From: Isoetes taiwanensis
Lineage: Eukaryota; Streptophyta; Lycopodiopsida; Isoetales; Isoetaceae
Length of the DNA: 64,000 bases
Direction of reading: 5' to 3'
NCBI GenBank assembly: GCA_021234155.1
Contig: JAJEKV010000039.1
Location: 2,542,001 to 2,606,000, forward strand
The notes under the pieces are model-generated. The model worked only from the letters and a program-made list of their open reading frames with translations, did no database searches and was not told the origin of the DNA. The translations under genes were made by a program, and so were the position numbers. Shown here piece by piece: positions 10,803-21,800 of the stretch; position 1 is the stretch's first letter; every line of letters starts with the position of its first letter.

Positions 10803-11985
10803 TCATCTTTGAAGTCCCATATCTACGCACGATAGCACTTCCTCTCGCATAGCGTCTGGGGCCTTTAGGCCCGCCATTAACCTTTTGCTCAACGGCTTGG
10901 TTCGGCTGGGGCTCTTGTCCACTACCAAACCAGGATACTTATAACTGTCTACAATATCGATCTCTTCCCCTTTATACGAGAAAGCATACTTGTCTACTTT
11001 GTTAGCACCGAACACTATCAGTTTTGTCTTAGCCATGTTTACTTTCATACCTTTGTTGTCACAAAAGGTAGCCAAAGCATCTAAGTGATTCTGCATCCCT
11101 TGGGCACTCCCGTGACAAAGTACAATGTCATCTGCATATAGCAACAACATAATAACATGGCACATAACTCCACTTCCATCCCCATCTTTGAGTTATCCAG
11201 CTCTCAAGCTCATCTATAAACAACCCAAAAAGCGTAGGTGAGAGCGGGCAGCCTTGTTTAACGCCAATATTACTTTCAACCAAGTCTGGGCAGCTCTGTG
11301 ACAACGGGAATGATAGTTGGACCAGCACCTTCTCATACAGGGTTTTTGCCGCCACACGGAGGTCTTCGGGTATTCCAAGTGCCTCTAGCCTTTGCCACAA
11401 AAGTCTCGTTGCACCATATCGAATGCTTTAAAATGAAGTCTACAAAAAGTAGCAAATAATGGCCTTGGTCCCTTTGGTATGTCAATCATACATCGATTGT
11501 CGATAAATGGTCTATAGTGGACTTATGTTTTCTAAAACACCTTGCCCTTTGGCTCTAACCTCATGTTCTTACGCCCAAGCTTATTTTATCATCAAGTATG
11601 GTAGCAAATAGCTTAGAAAAGGCTACTAACCATGATCATCGCGATAGTTACCGGGGATCAGATCTTATCGCTTTGCTTTATGTAGGGGTACAACTCTGTT
11701 CACTTGCCACGAAGGTGGGAAGCCCTCGCGCATTGCTGCATTGAACATCAAGGTGAGAACCTCTGCTGTTGATGTTCCCGCCCACTTGATCATTTCTGCC
11801 ACTAGTCCCTGTATATCAGCTGCTTTTCCATTTGCCAGTTTTTTTAGACCACCAAGAGTGTCCTCAACTGAGATTTGAAGTGCTTTGTACCTATTGGCAA
11901 TATGCACTCCCCCCTCATCCGGGCGTAGTACATAAAGCGGCACTTTTGTGCCCTTTATGACGTTTGTGCTCCTCAAATGGCACAA
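10803..11985 (-). pseudogene. Reverse transcriptase region of LINE B
   Basis: Seen: 11985-11665 has the pre-RT block (LGGLKKLANGKAADIQGL and FPPSWQVNRVVPLHKAKR). 11400-11128 has LRVAAKTLYEKVLVQLS and GVKQGCPLSPTLFGLFIDE (RT motifs 3-4). 11165-10803 has MLLLYADDIVLCHGSAQGM, containing the catalytic YADD, then a K-V-KTK block (GMKVNMAKTKLIVFG). Known: YxDD holds two catalytic aspartates of RT. The catalytic motif is intact but lies in a different frame from the fingers, with further decay around 11400-11660, so no single product is possible. Confidence 0.87.
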
Positions 11986-12042
11986 AAGTGACGTTTATAC
12001 CCGGTAAAAAGGCAGAGAATAAATGTCACTTTTGTGCCATTT
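11940..12042. repeat. Foldback (inverted repeat) inside LINE B
   Basis: A 22-bp arm at 11975-11996 (AAATGGCACAAAAGTGACGT...) is matched, 21 of 22, by the reverse complement of 12021-12042, with a 24-bp loop. A third partial copy of the same arm (GGCACTTTTGTGCCC) lies at 11938-11952, itself a short palindrome. This could be a small foldback/MITE insertion. LINE coding similarity stops here. Confidence 0.6.
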
Positions 12043-12492
12043 CTACCTATTTTTGTAGTAGTGCATCTTCTTGCGTAAGTATTCTCTTTTTTTACATTTG
12101 ATCAGCTTCATGTACTCTTTCTTCACGCTTTGTCTGCGACTAACCACGCTTGCTTATATTCTTTGCCTTTTTCTCTTTGCACTCCACATCCAGACCAAAA
12201 TTGCGGGGTAGGCCCGGTTTGTCTTCTTCTAGGCTGAAAGCAATCTTGTGACCTTTAGCTTAGTAACCTTGAAGAAAGTAACTCACTTATCTCGCTCGCG
12301 TGAGTAGGCCACTGGGCTTTACTAATTCGTTCTTCACATATTTCTTTGGAATTTCTCACATTTTACTATAATGCATGCATTATGTATTGGTGGCTACCGT
12401 CTTGGTATACTATGGGTTCCCATTCACAAAAACCTCCAGAAACAATGGGACATGATCAGACTCAGTACGCAACTCTCCTACATGAAAGGCCT

Positions 12493-13190
12493 TCACTTCC
12501 CGCCAAAGTGCGCGGCAATAATAGCAAAATCAATAGCACTAGCATCGCGGCAGGTGCGCAATCCTGTCCCCGGGAATCTATGTGTACCATTATAAACCAG
12601 AAGATCCAGTCCACTGCACATGCTTAGCAAGTGGAGACCTTGGGGGCTCGCCCACCGGGCTGTATCCTGTGAGGTTCTAGCCCATCCAGAGTCTATTACC
12701 TCAGCCTCATCCAACATTCCATACTGCATCACCATGGTCACTACTAATGGCTGCCTGCCTATTAGCAATGCGTCCATTAAAATCACCCAAAAGCATTGTG
12801 TTACCCAGCAGCGTTAATCTAACAATATCCTGCTCCAGATAGTGGAACGGATCGTCTCTATCAACGTCCCCCACATTATAGGTTGGGGGTAAAAGCATGA
12901 AAGGGTGTACGTACATTGTACTGAATTGATGTACAAATATGGATACTTTTCACGTACATTTTGGTTATTTTTTATTTGTATAAACATACACTTTTCGATT
13001 TTATGTACTTTGCATATACATTTAAGCTAAATTTCGGATATTATTTGGCTATGCATGTACTTTTTGGGTACTTTGGGTGATTTGTGTAATATAGCCACAT
13101 GTACCAAAAGGGATACATTTATAGACACCCTTTCATGCTTTTACCCTTGGTGACTCCCTGGGGGGGAAATAACATCCTGCCAGAAACAAC
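12493..13190 (-). pseudogene. Apurinic-type endonuclease domain of LINE B (interrupted)
   Basis: Seen: minus-strand ESPTYNVGDVDRDDPFHYLE, then TMLLGDFNGRIANRQAA (the GDFN catalytic block), and further on DASAIDFAIIAAHF (the SDH-like block near the C-terminus, here AAH). Known: L1-type endonucleases nick the target DNA. The domain is split between FPP and PTYNV by a 259-bp inverted-repeat insert (12888-13146) and shifted in frame near 12780, so it is inactive. Confidence 0.75.
12888..13146. mobile_element. 259-bp MITE with perfect 22-bp terminal inverted repeats
   Basis: Positions 12888-12909 (GGGTAAAAGCATGAAAGGGT and two more bases) are the exact reverse complement of 13125-13146. TTGG precedes the left end and follows the right end, a 4-bp candidate target duplication. 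Removing the insert and one TTGG restores an open minus-strand endonuclease frame through ESPTYNV. The interior is AT-rich, has recurring GTAC motifs and codes nothing. Confidence 0.8.
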
Positions 13191-13407
13191 CTTTTGTCCT
13201 GTAGGGCATTTCGATCAAATGTAATTTTTGTAGCTCATGGTTTACCAATTTGACCATGTGTGTAAATTCTGTTCTAATATAGCGATCAATGCCTCCAAAC
13301 CCTTTAAGCCTCCAACCCTTATGGTTCAGGTGAATCGATGAGAGAAAAGCCGTTGATTACAGGTAGACCACGCCCTTCATGTTCTCCGGTTTCCAAAAAA
13401 AACTAAG

Positions 13408-13842
13408 TCAAGCCTTGCCAAAACATCCTCCATTGTATCTACATCCAGCGAGCTTTAAGGTATTAACATTCCACACCCCACCACGATGGTCTCGAATCCT
13501 ATTCCATTTGAACAACAACCTCCTGTTCCTCGAGGCAGCCTTCTTGCCAGCTTGCCTTGCTTCCTTCATTATTTGAACTTGTGCCTTATGTTCTTGTAGC
13601 TGATCTTTAGTTAGGTCCTCATTGATCCATACATTGTTCCCCTTTAGTGCAGTTCTTTTCTTAAGTATGGCGGATCTGTAGTCTCTATTCTGGAATTTGA
13701 TGATCACATGACGAGTCCATTCCCCTTTCTTGCCCACCCAAAAAGCATCCTGAATGCCGCTGTCCACAATCTGCATGTGTTGGTGTACATATTCGCATAC
13801 CTTCTGCCTTGTATTCTCTGCATCCTCTTCTGGCAGCCCCAC
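13408..13842 (-). pseudogene. LINE B ORF1 (RNA-binding) core
   Basis: Seen: a 144-aa open frame with DAFWVGKKGEWTRHVIIKFQ, then RSAILKKRTALKGNNVWINE and DLTKDQLQEHKAQV. Known: plant and animal LINE ORF1 proteins share R.G.....R..IVKF...R..IL..RK.LKG....I.EDLT..., an RRM-plus-C-terminal-domain fold that coats the element RNA. A leucine-rich start (MGLPEEDAENTRQKV) fits the usual helix before it. The upstream basic segment (14752-14351) in the same orientation is likely the N-terminal part, separated by decay. Confidence 0.72.
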
Positions 13843-14350
13843 AAGTCTAAGGTTGAGTGATCTATTTAGTTGTTCTGTGACTCTATGTAACTTTCGAAGG
13901 CTGGCTGTTTAATTTCATGATAAGAGTCTTCACCGGCCTCCCATCATCGGCTACCCTTTACCCCATTTGTTGTTTTGCTCCAAGCTAGCCATAACCTCTG
14001 TTTTGAATTCTTCATATTACGCGTAGATTGGATGCTTCCTCGGTACCTCATTGTCCATGTCCCTTAGCTCCGGTGGCCGGGACCTGTTTTGAACTCATCA
14101 TATGCGCCCTTGAGGGGATTGGTGATGCCTTCCATTTCTTTTTCACTTCCATTGCTACAAGTTTTACGCATTTCGGATATGGCTGTTTGAATGGCTTCAT
14201 GCCGCAGACTCCTTGATGATTGCCTTCATCAGAGAGGCAACCTCTGGTCCCAGTTGCTGCTGTAGAGACTCCTTGGATTTCCCACAGCCACTAAAGGCAG
14301 GGAAATACCTTTGGGCGCCCCAGGCAATGAGATACTAGTTGTTACCGTAG

Positions 14351-14752
14351 TTAGAAGCGGCCCGACCGGGGTTCGACCATATCCCGGTCACCCATGTCCA
14401 GCGGAGGAGCCACAGGTGCTTCGAGGAGTCCCTTTTTTTTCTGTTTTGAATCTAGAACAGAGGAAGATGAACAGAACCCTGTATTTGAGAGGCTCGGGAT
14501 GGCTGTGATGCCCGGAATGGCTGCAACTGTCGATTTAGCTTGGGTCTTCTTGGCCCGGAGGTGCGCAGTGGGGTCTCGGCATCGATGGAGCTGTCCGGTT
14601 GCTGGACAATGCAGCTTTGTTTGTTGTTTTCTTCTTTGTATCGGCTCCCGGGCTGACCAGTCAGCCAAGACCTTCTTCACCGGCCCTGCCTTCTTGGGCT
14701 CGACCTTGGAGCCCTTGTGCATTCGGAGTCCCCTTGGATGAACACCCCCCAC
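14351..14752 (-). other. Basic, Pro/Ser-rich frame, likely LINE B ORF1 N-terminus
   Basis: The minus-strand frame of 133 aa is rich in Lys and Arg (GSKVEPKKAGPVKKVLADW, RRKQQTKL). It has no domain I recognise. Its position directly upstream of the ORF1 core on the same strand is the only argument for belonging to the element. The opposite-strand frame in the same place is Cys/Phe-rich and less protein-like. Confidence 0.35.
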
Positions 14753-15639
14753 CTTCGTTTTCCCTTCCTTATTTCCACACCTGCGCCATATTTTTCAAGA
14801 GAGAGAGAGAGAGAGATGGCCACATCTGGGACTTAGAGAGATGAGAGAATATGAACATGCGGACTTAGAGGATGAGAGATATGGAGGTATTGTGAGAGAT
14901 GGGCAAGGTGAAAAAATCCGCTCTCACCTTGAGAGATGATTAAAACGGTCGTTAAGGGCGTTTTCGTCTTGCTAACTTAACAACCCCTTCCCTGTTTCTT
15001 GGTCTTCAAAGCGCGCAAATCCTTGAATTTCCACTAATTCTTCTTGATTCGCCTTTGGTTTCTAGTCTAGAGGTATTTCTTTGCTTGTTCAATCCTTATT
15101 AATTCAATTTAAATCAATCTTATGTTGTTACGATACCAAATTCTATTGCAACAGATATTGTTTCTTGGTTACTTTTCTTGAATTCTGTAGAGTCTAATGT
15201 CTAAAGGCAATTAGATCTGCTTTGCCCGACAAGCGGCAAAATCATTTGTGCCTCCTACGCATTGAGAAAATGGCTCCAAGAAGGACCGATAAATGACATA
15301 GCAGATTTTAATGAATATGGACTTGGGAGACAAATTTTAAACCAATTCCAACAACAAAGCAGCCAAAGGAAAGGAGATATAAAAGCGAGTTCTTAGTGAA
15401 ATCAAGCACCTCTTTGGTATTGTGAGTGAATCTTCTCAGCAGAAATTCAATGGCTCTTGTTGTTCAAGAAAAATAAAATCCCAAGCAAATTAACTAAAGA
15501 ATAGGAAGACTCGGTCAATGGGCCGGGATCAGGATGTTTCTTCCTTCTTGAACCTCCTAAATGAGATGAAATTGGTTATTAATGGTGATGCGAGATCTTT
15601 CTAATACATAAGTGAAATTACAGCCAATTGTTGGTGGAT

Positions 15640-15974
15640 TAATGGAAGTCAGGCAACTCAAGAATAAATGGGATAAACTTTAAGCGAAATTCAAGGATGA
15701 GAAAGAGGCTTGCAGTCATACATGTTCAGAGCCTTCAAGTTGGCAGTGGTATGAAAAGATGGAAGATGTCAAGTATGGTGTGACATCAAATAATCCCATT
15801 CCAGAGGCTGGAGATGATGGGAACTTTGGGAATGAAGCTTTTGAGGCAGCTAATTTGCATACCAATTTTTCTGACAGTTTCTATGAAACAATTGGATCCG
15901 ATGTTGCTTTTGATGATCCTTTTGAGAGTAATGAAAATACTCCCAATGTAAATGTCAACATAAGAATGATGTAA
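15640..15974 (+). pseudogene. Myb/SANT-like (trihelix-type) protein remnant
   Basis: Seen: about 15640-15780 reads VRQLKNKWDKL, a stop, then AKFKDEKEACSHTCSEPSSW and QWYEKMEDV. This continues to an acidic tail (EAGDDGNFGNEAFEAANLH, DPFESNENTPNVNVN) ending at 15974. Known: Myb/SANT-like domains of the L10-interacting and Harbinger-accessory families have a LKN+WD.L...Y..W..lk..sG..W pattern followed by acidic linkers. The internal stop and the broken upstream part (about 15190-15640) suggest decay. The role in an intact element would be DNA-binding and nuclear import of the transposase. Confidence 0.5.
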
Positions 15975-16486
15975 CCGAGGTTAAATGAAAAGGCCCGACT
16001 TTCTTTTTGCCATAAACTATTATTTTAATATTATTGTCTTCAACTATTCTTTGTTATCTACTTGGCGGATTTCCTCTACTTTGTCTTCACTTTACGATTA
16101 TTCTTTGTTATTGCGGATCACTACCCATGGAGTTGCTAAGATTTTTGTTTTCAATTTCACAAAAGCGTTTTTAGGTCTTAAGGAAGCGAGGCCAAGAAAT
16201 GAGGCCAATTTCATTTTATATCTTTTGCAACTCGGTTTTGTAATACAATAGCACATTGAATACAATTTTTCATTTGAGTATCGGATCAAAGCAATATAGG
16301 GAAAATAGCCTTTCAAAAATTGTGATAGGAAAAAACTTAATTCACATTCAAGAACTTGAGAACATAAAAAGTATGTTAGTGAAATTACAAGATTCTACAA
16401 CAAGACATGTCCATTCAAGTTTTTCAAACAACGGATGTTTCATCCCGATCTCCTTATTTTTGAGACTCTTATTCATAGCTTCAATT

Positions 16487-17320
16487 TCATAGTAATAAAG
16501 CTGGTTCGAGTTCTTCAATTGGCAACATGTCCCATCCTATATCTTCTATAATGCAGAAGTTCCAAAGCACACAAGCTATAGGCAAAATCACCATATAAAA
16601 GTGGAGGAATGTTAACTTTGGATTTGGTCTTGATTGGATTGACCTTTCTTCAATTTTACGCCACTCAAAGTTACTCTTTGGTTCTGCCGAATTAGTTTCA
16701 AGCGCAATTTTATTGTATATGGAACTCTTCTTGGCCTGATTTGAGTCATGGGCCGGATCACGTTCTTGTACCATATACATTTATAAACAACTTTGTTGTG
16801 TGTAACAATACCTTGTAAAAGACATGAGTGCCTTTTATGTCGATTGTAATAGTCATCACCTTTGTCGAATTTTTTTTAGATTTCCTCCATAAAAAGAATG
16901 TGGAACCCATTAAGCGCACCACCATATATATTTAGCAACCCTATTGCATCATGAAATTCCTATATATATTGAGTTAATCTTGCTCCGAAGGCATGACAAC
17001 AAATCTTTTATAAAAGCATTGTCTTGAGGCCAACACTACTGTAATTTTTTTTAGTATATTTATGAGCGTAGCTTTGCCAACATAAAATCCACTGTCCCAC
17101 AAGGCATGACACCATGTGACGAGGAAAGTAAAGAACCACGTCAGCGACCTTCCCTAGGATCAGCGGGGATCTAACCTTAACCTCTGGATTAATCAAATAG
17201 GGGACAACTAATCGACTAGCCTCTCAAAACTGACCCTTTTCATTTTGGAAAATTGGTGCCACATATCATCTTTAATGGAAGGCAGACAATTCTATGCATG
17301 GTGATCTATAGTATCTCACT
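16487..17320 (-). pseudogene. PIF/Harbinger-type DDE transposase remnant
   Basis: Seen on the minus strand in several frames: DMWHQFSKMKRVSFERLVD (about 17265-17210), a VGKATLI helix-turn-helix-like piece (about 17080), then GALNGFHILF and YYNRHKRHSCLLQGIV (about 16930-16810), and finally LPIACVLWNFCIIEDIG (about 16580-16530). Known: Harbinger transposases (ALP1-like, DDE_Tnp_4) have G.IDGTHI.....YYNRK..HSI..QG.V, in which the DG aspartate is catalytic, and a C-terminal A.C.LHNF. Here Asp has become Asn (GALNGF), LHN has become LWN, and frameshifts break it. It is inactive. Confidence 0.65.
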
Positions 17321-17644
17321 GTGTTCTTTGCCTTAGAGCAATCCAGAATCTTCTAGATGGCCTTCTAACCCTACAGGATCCTGCTAACATCAAAGCTGAG
17401 GAAGCATAGAAGAACATATCATTATTTTCTTGCAAATCATCGCCATCGAATATATTAATTGGGTCTTCAAAGCTGGTTGAGCTCAATAACTTATAAATAG
17501 AACTTTTGGAAGGCAAATCCGGCGTGAGAGCCCGCAAATGCATGGCAATCATGTCGAGAATAATTGGATCCATGACAGAATGGTCAGCAAATGCAAGCCT
17601 ATGCAAGAAACACATCAAACAAAATATCCCACAAATCCTACCTA
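17316..17644 (-). other. Possible transposase N-terminal frame reaching the assembly gap
   Basis: The minus-strand frame after the gap reads GRICGIFCLMCFLHRLAF, DPIILDMIAMHLRALTPDLP, then DDLQENNDMFFYASSALMLA. It lies just upstream of the Harbinger-type transposase blocks on the same strand, so it could be its N-terminal exon, but I do not recognise a domain. The gap prevents finding the start. Confidence 0.3.
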
Positions 17645-17744
17645 NNNNNNNNNNNNNNNNNNNNNNNNNNNNNNNNNNNNNNNNNNNNNNNNNNNNNNNN
17701 NNNNNNNNNNNNNNNNNNNNNNNNNNNNNNNNNNNNNNNNNNNN
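17645..17744. other. Assembly gap (100 N)
   Basis: A run of exactly 100 undefined bases, the conventional placeholder for a gap of unknown size. Frames drawn across it are not evidence of coding. Confidence 0.98.
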
Positions 17745-18019
17745 CCCGACAGGCGGAAATAAATATCCCACATTTTGGAGGCCCGATTCAAATTTGAAGG
17801 GAGATTAACCCACAAAATCTATCACCTTTGGATGGATCCAGATGGACTTGTTCTCGTGGGCAGCTAGGTCCCTATGACCCCTAGCAAATGTTGTTAGACC
17901 TCTCCCAGGAGATAGCCTTCTCTCCTCTTCTCAGGAAAAATACATATAATTTTGAGAGGAATTGTATAGGGCCCGAGATGGATGGAAGAATGTGGTAGGC
18001 GATGAAACGTGGTTGGAGT

Positions 18020-18300
18020 CTATTTAATGTTTGAGCCACCTTGGCATCATCCAAAGCCTAGGTGGCATGCTTGTTTCCTATGGCATGTTGGAGCCTAGAG
18101 TGGCGTATTTGTTACCTTGGTATGTAATTTGAAGCCTAGAGTGGCATGTTTGAGAACCACCTTGGCATATTTGGGGCCCGTGGCATGAGCTAGAGGGCCA
18201 CCTGGCATGTAGAGCCACCTTGGCATATTGGAGCACACGCATGTTTGAGCCCGTGGCGTGTTAGCCCCACTTTGCATGTTTAGGCCAACTAGGTGGCATG
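18020..18300. repeat. Imperfect tandem repeats (GGCATGTTGGAGCC-like)
   Basis: Short units resembling CCACCTTGGCAT(G/A)TTTGAGCC recur about ten times with variable spacing (for example at 18028, 18058, 18092, 18130, 18160, 18213, 18243). They form a degenerate GC-richer minisatellite directly upstream of LINE C. No coding function is seen. Confidence 0.6.
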
Positions 18301-18399
18301 GTGGATCGGGGGCGCTTGGTGAACCATAACCCGCGGTTGGAGGGAGGGCAAAAGAGTGGGGTGGATTAAAGCATGCTTGTTCCCTAATCAGCCTCTCAG

Positions 18400-21300
18400 T
18401 GGGCATGAGGCCAGTTCAGCCACAGTAGAGCCCCAGGGCTGTGGCGTCTTGGTTGTTGCTTAGGGGACTTCAATATGGTAGAGCCAGAGGATTGCTCCAA
18501 GTCTCCGGAAACGACAGTATGATTTTAAGAGAGGGACCGGGTCTCGCTTGTTGCAGGATTTGGCCTTGGTTGAGGTCCCGGGACTTGTCTTTCACCCTAT
18601 TGTAATAGCGATTGGTGCGGGCCTGGGCGATGTTAGGTATGACCGTGTTATACTTCCGACGCGACTGATGGTGTGCCCTCTTGGTACCGGGAGTAACATT
18701 CGCTCACCTCCCATTCGATCATTACCTCGTGTTTTGTCCAATCAGTGGTGCAGCTTGCCTCGCCCTCTAGGACTTGTTCCGTTTGAACAATCTCTGGCTG
18801 ATGCGCGGATTTCTCTTACCAAAGGCTGAGTTGTATTTCTGATACCTTTTCATCTCGGAAGGGTATGTCCGGTATGACTCACTTTAGCCGTGGTGAAGCT
18901 GCCGGTTGCTGTTCAGGTAGGCGCCGGGTAAAAGCAGAGCGGTATTGGAGTTGCAGCTGGTTCTATCAAAGAGTTGAGGAGGGATTCAAAGAATCTTCCC
19001 ATGGTGCATTAGGAGGAATGCGAAGAGCAGCGTATTATTGTTCGGGAGCGTTAAAGTGCGCGGGAGGTGACGCGGTGAAGGCAGCCCTTACCCGTTGATG
19101 AGTGGGGACACAAGTTCGGTTTGTTCTTCGTGAGCAAATTTAGGCAATGGGCGCGATAAAGATTCATGGCGCCCTTGCTTCTGGTTCGGGATGGCTTCTG
19201 ACTTTGGAGATCCCGATTTGCGAGGGTATGCATGCCCATTTCTTCAGTGGTTTTTTGCACAGCATTCTTCCCCATAGCGTAAGATGCAGGAGCTTGTTTG
19301 GGGTCATGGTTATCTATTTCGCCTCTCACTCGCCAGGTGGAGGAGTATGGAGTGATTTCCGTAGAGGATTTACGTACAGATGTATGTGCATGGCTATGAT
19401 TAAATGTCCCTGGCTGGATGGCATCCTCGCGGAGTTCTTTTTCCGGGACTTCATTAAGGGCTTGGCGAGCTCCATGGTACTGTGTGTACCTTTGAGTTGC
19501 TGCGCCTTCAAATGGATAGATCTTTGAATACCGCATGCATTTCCTTGATTCCTAAGGTTGCTACAGCCCTTCATTAATGATTGAGGCCTATCTCCTTGTT
19601 ATCCTCGCAAAGCGTAGCATTGCAAAAGCCCCGGCAGCAGAAGCTGTGCTTGCTGACTCTTCCATTAGTAAGGTGCACCGGGTTTGTCCCCGAGGAACAT
19701 TTTGACTATCGTTGCCGCGAAATTATGAGGGCCTTTATTGGCCGTAAGAATGTGTGGCATTGCCTATCTGCTTGACTTTGCTGTGCTTATGATAGTGTCC
19801 GCTGGGGAGTTCTGTTCTGCCCATGATGTTTGGCGTTGGGTCGCGGTCCACGCTTACTGAGATGTACCATGAAGCCGCGATAGGTTCGCACACTCTGCCA
19901 CTATGGTGTATGCTGCAGGAACCTCCACCTTTTTCTCCTTAGGGGCGGGTGCCGTGGGTGCCCTTGGCGCCGCTTTTTGTTTACGAGATTGCATGGAGGC
20001 ACCGTCTCGCCTGTTTTTGGGTCAGCAGCTGGAGGAGGGAGTGGTGGATGGGCTTCTGGATGCAGTGATGGCAGCCGCAGATTATTGAATCAGCCTTTGC
20101 ATATTAATTCTTCTCGGGTGGCGTAAGAGAGGAATTTGCAGAATGAAGGGTTTGTTGGATAATTTCTCCTGGCCTCCTCGTGCATTCTTTCCTAATTGGG
20201 GTAATGTTCATTATGGGCCCACCGACTACCCTTGTTTTGCCGCCTCTATTCCCTGGAAGGTGCTTCCGTAATGTACCAAGCCATTCCCTTTGGGAGGGAT
20301 ACCGGAGGGGTATGTGATGAGATCGGTACGCGTGAAACACCTCAACCGGGTGAAGGTAGCAGCCGTCCATGTAGGATCACTGCCAAGTCGTAAGATTTCT
20401 GTAGCACTTATGTGTATACATTCTGCCGGATGCTAGCTCCCGAGGGTAAGATATGTGCTTTGATGATAAGATTGTTCAAATTTTAAGAAGCGGGATGAAG
20501 GGGCTGTTGTTAAAGTGGCTTCTTGGTGGAAGTGCGTCTCCCGCCGGAGGATGGGGCTTCGGGCCATTCGGATTTTAGCCGCGATAGTAAGGTAAGTTGG
20601 TTCCCCGAGCTTGGAGTATTCTGCAAGATGGAGCATTTTCTCCGGTATGGCGCTTGTTGTTATGGGGCTTCTTCGGGCCATTGTGTATGCTTTGGCTGCT
20701 CCTGCATGGAGTTGCCCGGCATCATGCATGGTTCTCTCCCACATGCATCCCTCTTTCATAGGAGTGTTAAGTGCTTCTTTCTGGGATCATGTTGTGCTCT
20801 TCCAGCCTAGATTATGCCTCGCCTTATCACCACTTTCCTTTCTCAGGGTTCCTTTACCCCCAAGATTTGCTCCTTGGTCGCCACTGCATGTCGGACGTTA
20901 GTTCAGTTGGAGATGAGTCACGTGGTTCACCTTGAGGATTAGCTAGTGGTCACCATTGTGGAGTTCTCGAGCTCGGCTTTCACCGAGGGCGCGACCGGCT
21001 GGGGGAGCATCGCATGGGATATCCTACCACATTAATACCCATAGTCCCTGTGGATGATGTAGGGTGGTGTTTGGAAGGTTCATCCTGATGTTGTCTTCTT
21101 GCTTTTATGCCATTTCTTACCGGTGTCAAGCGATTCATGATTACATCACTCTTCAGTGGCGGGTTCTAGCTTCCGGGTTCTATGGCGTCATTGACGGGAC
21201 ATGGAGCCACTTCCACCCAAGGTTAGGTGCTTGCGGTGGTGCAACAGTCAGACGTGGTGAATGTCTTGTGAGTTTTAGTCGTGGAGCCTCTCATTTTGTT

Positions 21301-21800
21301 GTGGCCTTTCATCGAGACTGTGGAGCATTTAGTTCTGCTTTATGCCCTCACTCTGCGTGCTGCCCGGGATTGCTAGGGCTCACCTGTGTGAGATTACCAG
21401 CCGCCAGCTTGTTGCCTTATGTGTGGTCTCGTGTTTGGTCATTTTATGCAGTAAGCCTTGTAATCATGCGGGTTTGCTGGTGTGGCTGATTTGGAAGCTA
21501 TGGGTGGTTGTGGATCTTTCAGGATCTGAAATTTCAGCAGCCTCTGGATTCTCTGACTCAGTACAAGCTATATTTCAAAGCTTTCTGTGTTCTGAGTAGT
21601 AGAGCGGAAGTTACATTTGGCTGGACTTCTTGGGTGTTGTAGATGTGATGGTCGACGCCGGTAGAAGTGGGCGCTTTTCTCAGGGTTTGCTTGTGGGTGT
21701 GGTATCGCTGCCTCTTTTAGCCGCTTCTCCTTCCTCACTCACTTTGTAACATTTACCATTCTTTTGTATATTGTTAATACGTTCAATAAAAAAAAAAAAA
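18400..21800 (+). mobile_element. LINE C: L1-type retrotransposon with poly-A tail
   Basis: Seen on the plus strand: CLGDFNMVEPEDCSKSPET near 18450-18510 (endonuclease GDFNMV block); LRPISLLSS near 19578-19605 and CAYDSVRWGVLF near 19785-19820 (RT motifs: RPISLL and the A...DS.RW block, with the catalytic Asp read as AYDS); later Cys/Trp-rich C-terminal frames to about 21490. The element ends with TTCAAT and 13 A residues at 21788-21800. Known: plant L1 elements show GDFNM, RPISL, KA(Y/F)D.V.W and a poly-A end. Stops and frameshifts occur throughout. ORF1 is not visible, so this is a 5'-truncated dead copy. Its GC content is visibly higher than its surroundings. Confidence 0.8.

Larger units (their letters stand above)
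9900..14800 (-). mobile_element. LINE B: near full-length but broken non-LTR retrotransposon
   Basis: The minus-strand order from high to low coordinates is: basic N-terminal ORF1 region (about 14750-14350), ORF1 RNA-binding core (13842-13408), endonuclease (about 13190-12490), pre-RT and RT (about 11985-10803) and zinc knuckle (about 10270-10130: GVEIGHRGDIPHELRC, then VEDEEHVILLCPPYL). The 5' end lies near a GA microsatellite at 14796-14817. The body carries two later insertions, a 259-bp MITE at 12888-13146 and a foldback at about 11940-12042. Frameshifts separate most domains, so it is inactive. Its 3' end directly abuts the 5'-truncated LINE A near 9900-9960. Confidence 0.85.
14930..17644. 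mobile_element. PIF/Harbinger-like element remnant (Myb-like and transposase frames converge)
   Basis: A plus-strand Myb/SANT-like frame (about 15190-15972) faces a minus-strand Harbinger-type transposase (about 17300-16490). Known: autonomous PIF/Harbinger elements encode exactly these two proteins. Termini are not defined: the left boundary is set after LINE B and the right side runs into the assembly gap at 17645. No TTA/TAA duplication could be paired. Confidence 0.55.

Noticed and set aside
17316-17808. Open frames drawn across the run of N
   Set aside because: Undefined bases give no stop codons, so openness there is meaningless.
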